Below are positions 1 through 6,035 of a DNA stretch of 9,304 nt, one piece after another. The notes below the pieces were generated by a model. It worked only from the letters and a program-made list of their open reading frames with translations. It was not told the DNA's origin and made no database searches. The translations under genes were made by a program, and so were the position numbers. Position 1 is the first letter of the stretch, and each line of letters starts with the position of its first letter. The DNA is from JABFSM01 sp052389555. GTDB taxonomy: Bacteria; Gemmatimonadota; Gemmatimonadetes; Gemmatimonadales; GWC2-71-9. The stretch spans positions 1 to 9,304 of the forward strand of contig JBQTHV010000119.1 in assembly GCA_052389555.1 (NCBI GenBank), written 5' to 3'.

Positions 1-1226
1 AGGAAGAGCGTGTTACGCTGGAGCTGGGGCCGGTCGTCGAGCACACCCGGCTGCTTCGGGAGCGCCGTGTGCGTAGGGATCTGAGTGCGAAGCTGGCGGG
101 TGTCCTTGCTCAGCATGTCGACTTCATAGAAATCCACCAGGCCGTCCCGGTTGAAGTCGCCGAAATCCACCGCCATTCCGGCGTTGCTGCTGGTACGCTG
201 CGCCAGCCGCGGCACCAGGCGGAAGGAGCCGCGCCCGTCGTTGATCCAGAACTGATCGGGATCCTCGAAGTCGTTGACGACGTAGAGATCGGGGGCCAGG
301 TCGCCGTTCACGTCGTAGAAGCGCGCGGCTAGCCCGAACTGCTCGGGGTCTTCGGCGAGCTGCTGCCCGTCTTCATTCCGGAAGCGGGGATTGCGCCGGA
401 GCGGCTCGGCCGTAAAGCGACCCTTGCCGTCGTTCAGATAGAACCAGTCGGGATCGGCGCGTTGGACCAGAACAACCGATCCGAGGTCGTGGCGCATGAC
501 GACCTTGTAGTCCTTTCGCATGGCCGGCTTCACGGCGAAGCTCATCGGGCCGGTCTGCTCGACGACCTGCTCGAAGGCGCGCTCTGCCGGGCTGTAGATG
601 TCGAGTGCCGTGTAGGCTTTGTAATTGGCGACGTAGAGATCCAGGCTCCCGTTGCCGTCCACGTCGGCCAGGGTCATGGTGGTGCTGCCCGCCCGGGAGG
701 CCCGGCCGAGGTAGGTCGTATCCTCGGTAAAGCGGCCCTGGCCGTAGTTCAGGAAGAGCGCGTTAGGGCCTCCGAGGGCGCTGACCAGAAGGTCGAGATC
801 CCCGTCACCGTCGATATCGGCGAGCACCGCTCCGGTCGAGGCGCGGTCCCCCAGGGCAACGCCGGCTTCTCTCGCTACTTCCCGGAATCTCCAATTCCCC
901 TCGTTGATATACAGGGCATTAGGCCCTTCGGTGCGGCAGAAGTAGAGGTCGGCGAGCCCGTCGCCGTTCACGTCTCCCAGAGCGACTCCGCCGCCATCGG
1001 CGAGGAGCTGGTTGCGCAAGAGGGCCGAATCGCTGACGAAGTTGGCGAACTCGATACCGGTGCGATCGGAGGAGAGCTGGGTGAAGCCGGGTCTGCCGCC
1101 GCGGGGAACTGCGAGCTCGCGCCAGCGGTAGCCTTGCTCCTGGTGCCATTCGGGCGCGGGCGTGGTGGGCCGGCAGGCTGCGACCGCCAGGGCCGTAGCG
1201 GCGAGGAAGCCTCGTGCTGTAGGCAT
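1..1226 (-). CDS. FG-GAP/VCBS repeat lipoprotein, CRTAC1 / ASPIC-UnbV type (C-terminus beyond the window)
   Basis: The minus strand is open from an ATG at 1226-1224 to the left edge: 408 codons without a stop, so the C-terminus is missing. Residues 1-18 form a short lipoprotein signal ending in a lipobox (AVAAC, lipid Cys18). Five Asp-rich calcium-loop motifs mark FG-GAP/VCBS beta-propeller repeats: DVNGDGLADL (85-94), DIDGDGDLDL (137-146), DVDGNGSLDL (188-197), DVNGDLAPDL (305-314) and DFNRDGLVDF (357-366). Each is followed or preceded by a LYxN/WINDG-type strand. This arrangement is known from CRTAC1-like proteins, which often end in an ASPIC/UnbV domain; that domain would lie outside the window. 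The family is probably involved in extracellular binding or adhesion, but the ligand is unknown. No clear Shine-Dalgarno precedes the ATG (upstream bases CCCTCACCC), so the exact start is less certain than the frame. It is transcribed divergently from the next gene. I am confident of the frame and repeat family, less so of the role. Confidence 0.88.
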   Translation of the reverse strand, partial: MPTARGFLAATALAVAACRPTTPAPEWHQEQGYRWRELAVPRGGRPGFTQLSSDRTGIEFANFVSDSALLRNQLLADGGGVALGDVNGDGLADLYFCRTEGPNALYINEGNWRFREVAREAGVALGDRASTGAVLADIDGDGDLDLLVSALGGPNALFLNYGQGRFTEDTTYLGRASRAGSTTMTLADVDGNGSLDLYVANYKAYTALDIYSPAERAFEQVVEQTGPMSFAVKPAMRKDYKVVMRHDLGSVVLVQRADPDWFYLNDGKGRFTAEPLRRNPRFRNEDGQQLAEDPEQFGLAARFYDVNGDLAPDLYVVNDFEDPDQFWINDGRGSFRLVPRLAQRTSSNAGMAVDFGDFNRDGLVDFYEVDMLSKDTRQLRTQIPTHTALPKQPGVLDDRPQLQRNTLF

Positions 1227-1266
1227 GGGTGAGGGAATCTAGGTGGGCGGTGGTTCAGACCGGGTG

Positions 1267-1294
1267 TTGCCAGGAAGTGTGAAATCGCATAGTG
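1267..1294 (+). promoter_or_regulatory. Candidate sigma-70-type promoter for the plug-domain gene
   Basis: TTGCCA (1267-1272, five of six matches to TTGACA) is followed after 16 bp by CATAGT (1289-1294, four of six matches to TATAAT). A start around 1301 would leave a leader of about 25 nt containing the ribosome binding site. It lies in the 99-bp divergent gap. This is a consensus match only; promoter consensus in this lineage is not known to me. Confidence 0.35.
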
Positions 1295-1312
1295 ATTAGG
1301 GCGGGGCTATTC

Positions 1313-1318
1313 GGAGGG
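1313..1318 (+). promoter_or_regulatory. Shine-Dalgarno site GGAGGG
   Basis: GGAGGG lies 7 nt before the ATG at 1326, a near-ideal ribosome binding site that fixes the start of the plug-domain gene. Confidence 0.75.
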
Positions 1319-1325
1319 TCCGCGA

Positions 1326-2135
1326 ATGCTCCGCTTGCCTGCCGCTGGTTTCGCTGCGCTTTTCCTTTGCCATCCTTTTTGGCTCAGCCCTGCGGCTGCT
1401 CAGCCCCCCGCAAGAACCCAACTCCGAGGGACTGTAGCCACTCCAACGGGGAAGCCGGTGTGGGCCGCTGAGGTCAGTATTCTGGGGGATTCGCTCACGA
1501 CGCTCACCGACTCGGCGGGGCGATTCGTGCTGAGGGAGATTCCGCCCGGGACCCACGTGGTGCGAGTGCGCCGGATCGGCTTCCGGCCCCAGTATCTAGC
1601 GGCAAAGCTCGAGTCGGGAGAAGAGAAGGACGTGCTGATCGCTCTGACGCCCGGAGCGTATGAGCTGCCCGAGCTCAGGGTAACGGCGCGGGAGGCCAAG
1701 CCGATCGAGTATGCCTGGACCACCAAGTACGAAGACTTCTTCCGCCGCAAGCGGGTGGGCTTGGGGTACTACATCAGTCGCGAGGACATTGACAGGAAAC
1801 GAAGTGTTGAGACTGCCTCCCTCCTTGTCGGAGTACCGGGGATACGCTTCAAGTTCGGTGCGCCGGGCCGGGTTCCGAACGAGATCACAACTACCCGCTG
1901 CGACTTCTTGAGCGTGTGGGTGGACGGTTGGGAACTCAACCCTAATCTCGTCAAGCGCCTTAGTCCTAAGCCGATGGAGGGTGATCCTAAGAACCCCCAA
2001 CAGGTCACCGGTGCCCTACTCGAGACAATCCTTCCGATCCAGATCGAGATGATCGAGGTCTACACGAGCCCCGCCCGAGGACAGGCCGAGTTCGTAGGAA
2101 GTAGCTGCGGCGCGATCATGATCTGGACGAGATAG
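1326..2135 (+). CDS. Secreted carboxypeptidase-regulatory-like plus TonB plug-like protein without a barrel
   Basis: A 269-aa exported protein. Residues 1-25 are a signal peptide with likely cleavage at AAA|QPP. Residues about 30-110 form a beta-sandwich of the carboxypeptidase regulatory-like type (RGTVATPTGKPVWAAEVSI, later TDSAGRFVLREIPPGTH), the domain that begins SusC-type receptors. Residues about 115-268 resemble a TonB receptor plug: ELRVTA at a TonB-box-like junction, LLVGVPGIRFKFG, VWVDG (compare viDG) and IEMIEVYTSPARG, ending SSCGAIMIWTR (compare GVIxITTK). The protein stops where a beta-barrel of several hundred residues would normally begin. The reading frame ends cleanly and no barrel-like coding follows, so it does not look like a recent frameshift. 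Cys192 and Cys261 flank the plug half and could form a disulfide. It probably acts in the periplasm or at the outer membrane, perhaps as a partner or regulator of a receptor; that role is inference. The start is supported by GGAGGG 7 nt upstream. Confidence 0.85.
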   Translation: MLRLPAAGFAALFLCHPFWLSPAAAQPPARTQLRGTVATPTGKPVWAAEVSILGDSLTTLTDSAGRFVLREIPPGTHVVRVRRIGFRPQYLAAKLESGEEKDVLIALTPGAYELPELRVTAREAKPIEYAWTTKYEDFFRRKRVGLGYYISREDIDRKRSVETASLLVGVPGIRFKFGAPGRVPNEITTTRCDFLSVWVDGWELNPNLVKRLSPKPMEGDPKNPQQVTGALLETILPIQIEMIEVYTSPARGQAEFVGSSCGAIMIWTR

Positions 2136-2207
2136 CCGCCCAGCCGTCCAGCCGTCCTACCGCCTTACCGTCTTACCGTCTTACCGCCCTACCGCCCTAC
2201 CGCCCGT
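2136..2207 (+). repeat. Nine-copy 8-bp tandem repeat (consensus CCGYCYTA)
   Basis: Nine octamers in perfect phase start at the first base after the stop codon of the preceding gene. In order they are CCGCCCAG, CCGTCCAG, CCGTCCTA, CCGCCTTA, CCGTCTTA, CCGTCTTA, CCGCCCTA, CCGCCCTA and CCGCCCGT. CCG and the C at position 5 are invariant; variation is mostly C/T at positions 4 and 6. The pattern resembles short tandemly repeated elements scattered between genes in some bacteria. Function is unknown; a role at the transcript 3' end or in spacing is conceivable. Confidence 0.85.
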
Positions 2208-2212
2208 GTATA

Positions 2213-2246
2213 TCTGACACGGAACGCCGCGACGAGGTGTGTCAGA
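2213..2246 (+). repeat. 8-bp inverted repeat TCTGACAC / GTGTCAGA
   Basis: TCTGACAC (2213-2220) and its exact reverse complement GTGTCAGA (2239-2246) are separated by 18 bp. In RNA this could form an 8-bp stem with a long loop, but no T-run follows, so it is a poor intrinsic terminator. It may instead be an operator-like dyad, because it encloses an ECF-type promoter candidate. Confidence 0.55.
2221..2246 (+). promoter_or_regulatory. Candidate ECF-sigma-type promoter GGAAC-N15-GTCAGA
   Basis: GGAAC (2221-2225) lies 15 bp before GTCAGA (2241-2246). This is the general layout of ECF sigma promoters (GGAAC-like minus 35, GTC-like minus 10). In Bacteroidota many SusCD operons are driven by ECF sigma/anti-sigma pairs, which makes the match worth noting. 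Transcription from here would give the SusC-type gene a leader of about 310 nt. Such short matches arise by chance, no sigma factor gene is present in the window, and confidence is low. Confidence 0.25.
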
Positions 2247-2296
2247 ACGTATCTTCATGTGCGGAGGACCATCGCTAAGTTGTTGGCATACAAGGA

Positions 2297-2325
2297 ATTC
2301 GTGCGATGGGCCTATAGGCACGAAT
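2297..2325 (+). repeat. 8-bp inverted repeat ATTCGTGC / GCACGAAT with a CCTATAGG palindrome
   Basis: ATTCGTGC (2297-2304) and GCACGAAT (2318-2325) are exact reverse complements with a 13-bp spacer. The perfect palindrome CCTATAGG (2311-2318) overlaps the right arm by one base, so two alternative foldings compete. The surrounding region, about 2245-2340, is visibly more AT-rich than the rest of the window. This fits a leader structure or protein-binding dyad upstream of the SusC-type operon. No T-tract follows. Confidence 0.5.
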
Positions 2326-2384
2326 CATGACAAAAGTTCACCCTGTCTTGCTCTGCCCGTCGGGGTAGATGGTACACAGGATTC

Positions 2385-2413
2385 TTGCGCAACTCCCAAT
2401 CTGGAGCCATACT
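2385..2413 (+). promoter_or_regulatory. Weak candidate sigma-70-type promoter upstream of the SusC-type gene
   Basis: TTGCGC (2385-2390, three of six consensus matches) and CATACT (2408-2413, four of six) are separated by 17 bp. The minus-10-like hexamer resembles the CATAGT proposed upstream of the gene at 1326. Support is weak; it is an alternative to the ECF-type element at 2221. Confidence 0.2.
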
Positions 2414-2457
2414 GTTGGCCGCCCGGCGTAACCTCCTTGAAGTCCAGTTGATCTCTC

Positions 2458-2471
2458 GGGCCTTCCGGCCC
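2458..2471 (+). other. Small GC hairpin GGGCC-TTCC-GGCCC in the operon leader
   Basis: A perfect 5-bp stem with a 4-nt loop lies about 95 nt upstream of the SusC-type start. No T-run follows, so it is not an intrinsic terminator. The remainder of 2136-2566, outside the repeats and candidate promoters listed, shows nothing gene-like that I can support. Confidence 0.35.
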
Positions 2472-2553
2472 TGCAGGTTTGCCCCGGCGTCCCTCGCGGA
2501 AGCCAGGGTGTTCGTTTTGAAAAGCGGCTGCAGTCAGGTATGAACCCCTCATC

Positions 2554-2558
2554 GAGGA
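2554..2558 (+). promoter_or_regulatory. Shine-Dalgarno site GAGGA that decides the SusC-type start
   Basis: GAGGA ends 8 nt before the ATG at 2567. The in-frame ATG at 2540 has only AGG one base upstream, too close to serve. This site therefore favours 2567 as the translation start. Confidence 0.55.
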
Positions 2559-2566
2559 CCCCGAGC

Positions 2567-5500
2567 ATGATGGGCTTCACCTTCCGTCGCACTGCCAGCA
2601 TCGGGATTCGCGCGCTCGCGTTGAGCGCGCTTTTTGTTGCTCCCGCGCTGGCACAGAATGCGGTCGTCCGAGGCACGGTGACCTCGGCGGACCGCAATGA
2701 ACCGATCTCCGGCGTCAACGTCCTGGTTCCGGAGCTCAACCTCTCCGTGCTCACCTCGGATCGCGGCGTGTACTCCATCACGGTTCCCGCCGCGCGCATC
2801 CCGACGGCGCCGGTCACCGTTACAGCCCGGGCCATCGGCTTCAAGTCGATGTCTCGCCAGGTAACGCTCCGGGCAGGCGATGTCGTCGCGGACTTCAGTC
2901 TCGCGACCGACATCAACCGGCTGGAGGAGGTGATCGTCACCGGCACGCTCGAAGGAGTGGAGCGGGCCAAGGTGCCGTTTGCGGTGGGTCGGCTCACCGC
3001 GGAGGACCTCCCGATTCCGGCCCTCGATCCCATTCGAGCGCTGCAAGGGAAGGTGCCGGGTCTCCGCATCTCGCAGACCACGGGCCGGCCCGGATTCGCT
3101 CCCGAGATCCTGATGCGGGGCCCCACCTCCATCAACGCTTCCGGCCGGAGCCAGCAGCCGCTGATCATCATTGATGGGGTGATTCAGCGGGTAGGAAGCC
3201 TCCAGGACCTGGGAGGCATGGACATCGAGTCGGTCGAAGTCATCAAAGGTGCCGCCGGTGCCTCACTGTATGGCGCTATCGCGGCGAACGGCGTCATCAC
3301 CATCACCACCAAGCGGGGCGGCACCCAGGAAGGCGTCAAGTTCAACGCCCGCACCGAGTGGGGGTTCAACCAGTTTACCAACTACGACTGGGGGATGCCG
3401 ATCAACACCCCGGTCCAGCTCAACGAAACCGGCGACCGGTTCTGTGTGGTGGTGTCTTCGGGCAGCCAATCCTGTGCCCGCACGGTCGATTTCATGACCG
3501 AGATGTTCCGCATCAACAACGTTAACGCGGACACCCTGCGGCGACCGCAGACGATGTGGTACGGCGGAAACCCGACCACTACCACCGCGAAGAACGTCTA
3601 TCAGGCCAATTACTATCCCGGCCGCTACTTCAACACCCTGGCCCGGATGTACGAGGCCAAGCCGTTCACCCTGAACTCGATCGATGCGACCGGTAAGATG
3701 GGGCAGGTCGGGTTCTACGTCAGCGCCCAGTACCAGAGCGATCCGGGGGTCTTCCGGTTCTTCGAGGGCAGCAACCAGCGACGGGCCCGGCTCAACCTCG
3801 ACTGGAGTGCCCGCTCTGACCTCCGGTTCCAGATGAGCACCATGTACGACAACTTCTGGCGCGATAACCGGACCGGCGGGATCATCGGGAGTCTCTTGCG
3901 AGGCCAGATACCGGCGCTCGACCCGCTCGCCCGCGATACGCTGGGCCGGGTATTCTTTGGTCGAGGCAACGTCGGCTGGCGGCCCACGGGAAACGGTGGC
4001 TTCAACGGCCTCTACGACGGCGAGAACTTCATCAGCGAAAGCGCCGCCAACCGCTTCCTGGGTAGTGTCAGTGCCAGGTACTTCCCGGCAGCCTGGGTCA
4101 CGGTCGAGGGAATCTTCGGCTACGACTACCGGGCCAGCCAGGGCAGGCAAATCGTCAAGCGAGGCTATCGGACCTTCACGACGATCTCCGCCTCGACCAA
4201 TCAAGGCAGGATTGACTTTCTCAGCGACGCCCATGACGAGGCGATGAACATGGGCCTTTCCGCTACGTTCCGCCGCAAGCTCGCCAGCGACCTCAACGGC
4301 AAGCTCCGGATCGGCGGGGGATACGACCAGGAGAAGTACAACGACAACAGCGGGTCGGGAGAGGTGTTCCTGGTCAAGGATGTGTTCCGCCTGAACAACA
4401 CCTCGACCAACTTCGAGAACAGCTCGAGCAAGCTCACGGTCAAGACGGCGAGCGTCTCGGCAGCGGTCAACCTCGACTACAAGGACCGCTACATCATCGA
4501 TGCCTCGCTCCGCTACGACGGCAGCTCGCTCTTCGGCGAGGGCAATCGCTGGTCGCCGTTCAGCCGAATCGCCGGCGTCTGGATCGTGTCGCAGGAGCCG
4601 TTCTGGAACGTGGGTTTCATGGAAGACTTCCGGCTCCGCGCCTCCCGCGGTACGGCGGGGGCGTCTCCCAACTTCAGCGCCCAGTACGAGGTCTATTTCG
4701 TTGGCGTGACCGGCATCAGCACCGGCCAGGCGGGCAATGTAGCACTCAAGCCCGAGACGACGACCGAGTACGAGTTCGGCACCGACTTCACGCTCTTCAA
4801 GAGGCTGGGCCTGGAAGTGACCTACGCGTACGGGAGGACCAAGGACCAGATTCTTCCCGTCAACGTGCCGGCCTCGGTCGGATACTCGTCCCAGTGGCAG
4901 AACGCCGGGACCTTGATCAACAAGACCTGGGAGCTGGCGGTGAACTTCCCGGTCGTGAACAGCCGCACTTTCTACTGGAACATGCGGGCGACTTGGGATC
5001 AGACCCGCACCTATATCGATACGCTTTTCGTTCCCGACTTCGTCGCCAACGGCGGAACCGCACAGGGTACCGGCTCGTTCTACTTCATGACCAGCGACAA
5101 GCGGCGGTCCTGCCTGCCGGGCCAGGAGGGTCACTTGCCCGGTGAGCCGGGCTACGGCCCTCGCGAGGCTCGGCCGGACTGCACCGGTCGCCCGCTCAAC
5201 CAGTTCGGCAACATCTACGGCCGGTACTTCCTGCGGACCTGTAACGACCTTCACGCATCACTGCGGGATCGCTGTGGCGAAGGCCAGGACTTCCAGATCA
5301 ACGATCAGGGGTATCTGGTTTGGGTCGGTGCCGGCAATTCCTGGCGGGACGGGATCACCAAGAACCTGTGGCAGACCAGGCTCCGCGCGGCTGATTCCCC
5401 GTGGGGTATTGAAATCCACTGGGGGATGCCGATCGTGGATCGCCCGCTTACTGGACAGTCGGGGCAGGGGACCGGGATCAACCAGATCATCGGGAACACG

Positions 5501-6022
5501 CTACCCGACTTCCGGTTCACCTTCAGCAATGATTTCTCGTGGAAGAAGCTGACTCTGTACGCCCTGCTCGAGGGCACCATCGGCCACTACATCAATAATC
5601 AGGGCGAAGGCTGGGGTTTGCTCGACCTGAGCTCCGCGAACTTCGACCAGGCCGGCAAGTCACTCGAGACCGCCAAGCCCCTGGGGTATACCTGGCGCGT
5701 TGGCTCGCCGGAGGGGGCAGGAATCGGCGGCTTCTACGATGTGCTCGGGTCCAACAATTACACGGTCGAGAAGGGCTCGTTCGCCAAGCTCCGTGAGGTC
5801 ACCGTGAGCTACAAGCTCGGTTCAATCGGAGGCTTCGGCGACTGGACCGTGGGGCTTATCGGCCGGAACCTGCTCACGATCACCGGCTACTCCGGCCTGG
5901 ACCCCGAGAGTACCGGCGGCGCGAGCGGCGGCCCGACCAACTCCGGCATTATCAACCAGACGGAGGCGTTCACGATCCCGCCGCTCCGGTCCTTCACCTT
6001 CACCGTTTCTACCCGCTTCTAG
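2567..6022 (+). CDS. SusC/RagA-type TonB-dependent outer-membrane receptor
   Basis: A 1151-aa TonB-dependent transporter. The signal peptide is residues 1-29 (two Arg, hydrophobic core, ALA|Q cleavage). Residues about 32-115 form the carboxypeptidase-regulatory-like domain typical of SusC (RGTVTSADRNEPISGVNV, TSDRGVYSI). EEVIVTGT (120-127) is the TonB-box-like linker. The plug spans about 136-251, with LQGKVPGLRI, LMRGPTSI, IIIDGV (200-205) and GAAGASLYG...ANGVITITTKRG ending at 251. The rest is a beta-barrel finishing in FTFTVSTRF with a terminal Phe, as expected for barrel assembly. It would import a ligand, energised by TonB-ExbBD, together with the SusD-type lipoprotein encoded 13 bp downstream. 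Six cysteines lie in two clusters (293/303 and 849, 872, 892, 903), probably in surface loops. At 1151 aa it is longer than Bacteroides SusC. An upstream in-frame ATG at 2540 would add nine residues but has no usable ribosome site. The substrate cannot be read from the sequence. Confidence 0.95.
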   Translation: MMGFTFRRTASIGIRALALSALFVAPALAQNAVVRGTVTSADRNEPISGVNVLVPELNLSVLTSDRGVYSITVPAARIPTAPVTVTARAIGFKSMSRQVTLRAGDVVADFSLATDINRLEEVIVTGTLEGVERAKVPFAVGRLTAEDLPIPALDPIRALQGKVPGLRISQTTGRPGFAPEILMRGPTSINASGRSQQPLIIIDGVIQRVGSLQDLGGMDIESVEVIKGAAGASLYGAIAANGVITITTKRGGTQEGVKFNARTEWGFNQFTNYDWGMPINTPVQLNETGDRFCVVVSSGSQSCARTVDFMTEMFRINNVNADTLRRPQTMWYGGNPTTTTAKNVYQANYYPGRYFNTLARMYEAKPFTLNSIDATGKMGQVGFYVSAQYQSDPGVFRFFEGSNQRRARLNLDWSARSDLRFQMSTMYDNFWRDNRTGGIIGSLLRGQIPALDPLARDTLGRVFFGRGNVGWRPTGNGGFNGLYDGENFISESAANRFLGSVSARYFPAAWVTVEGIFGYDYRASQGRQIVKRGYRTFTTISASTNQGRIDFLSDAHDEAMNMGLSATFRRKLASDLNGKLRIGGGYDQEKYNDNSGSGEVFLVKDVFRLNNTSTNFENSSSKLTVKTASVSAAVNLDYKDRYIIDASLRYDGSSLFGEGNRWSPFSRIAGVWIVSQEPFWNVGFMEDFRLRASRGTAGASPNFSAQYEVYFVGVTGISTGQAGNVALKPETTTEYEFGTDFTLFKRLGLEVTYAYGRTKDQILPVNVPASVGYSSQWQNAGTLINKTWELAVNFPVVNSRTFYWNMRATWDQTRTYIDTLFVPDFVANGGTAQGTGSFYFMTSDKRRSCLPGQEGHLPGEPGYGPREARPDCTGRPLNQFGNIYGRYFLRTCNDLHASLRDRCGEGQDFQINDQGYLVWVGAGNSWRDGITKNLWQTRLRAADSPWGIEIHWGMPIVDRPLTGQSGQGTGINQIIGNTLPDFRFTFSNDFSWKKLTLYALLEGTIGHYINNQGEGWGLLDLSSANFDQAGKSLETAKPLGYTWRVGSPEGAGIGGFYDVLGSNNYTVEKGSFAKLREVTVSYKLGSIGGFGDWTVGLIGRNLLTITGYSGLDPESTGGASGGPTNSGIINQTEAFTIPPLRSFTFTVSTRF

Positions 6023-6025
6023 GAG
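6021..6025 (+). promoter_or_regulatory. Shine-Dalgarno AGGAG overlapping the SusC-type stop codon
   Basis: AGGAG overlaps the last two bases of the TAG stop (6020-6022) and lies 10 nt before the ATG at 6036. The in-frame GTG at 6027 is only 1 nt away and is therefore unlikely. The overlap suggests translational coupling of the SusC-type and SusD-type genes. Confidence 0.7.
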
Positions 6026-6035
6026 CGTGACCCTC

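Noticed and set aside
462..1232. Plus-strand open frame of 256 codons opposite the FG-GAP gene
   Set aside because: Its protein is Val/Ala/Glu/Gly-rich without domain signals, while the minus strand encodes five regular DxDGDG-type repeats and a lipobox over the same bases.
2213..2246. Terminator for the plug-domain gene at the first inverted repeat
   Set aside because: The 18-base loop is long, the stem is only 8 bp and no T-run follows.
2136..2325. CRISPR array or insertion-sequence ends
   Set aside because: The octamers are contiguous with no spacers, and the inverted repeats do not flank a transposase or target-site duplications.
2239..2451. Possible small plus-strand gene (70 codons, GTG start) in the leader
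   Set aside because: The GTG lies in the inverted repeat with no Shine-Dalgarno, and the translation lacks any signal or domain. It cannot be excluded but is unsupported.
2338..3171. Minus-strand open frame of 277 codons covering the operon leader
   Set aside because: It overlaps the signal peptide and plug coding region of the SusC-type gene antisense, and its Ser/Arg/Thr-rich translation resembles no protein family.
3263..5254. Minus-strand open frame of 663 codons
   Set aside because: It lies wholly antisense to the SusC-type gene, whose plug and barrel motifs are unmistakable. Long antisense frames are expected in GC-rich genes, and this product is low-complexity Val/Glu/Arg/Ala without recognisable motifs.
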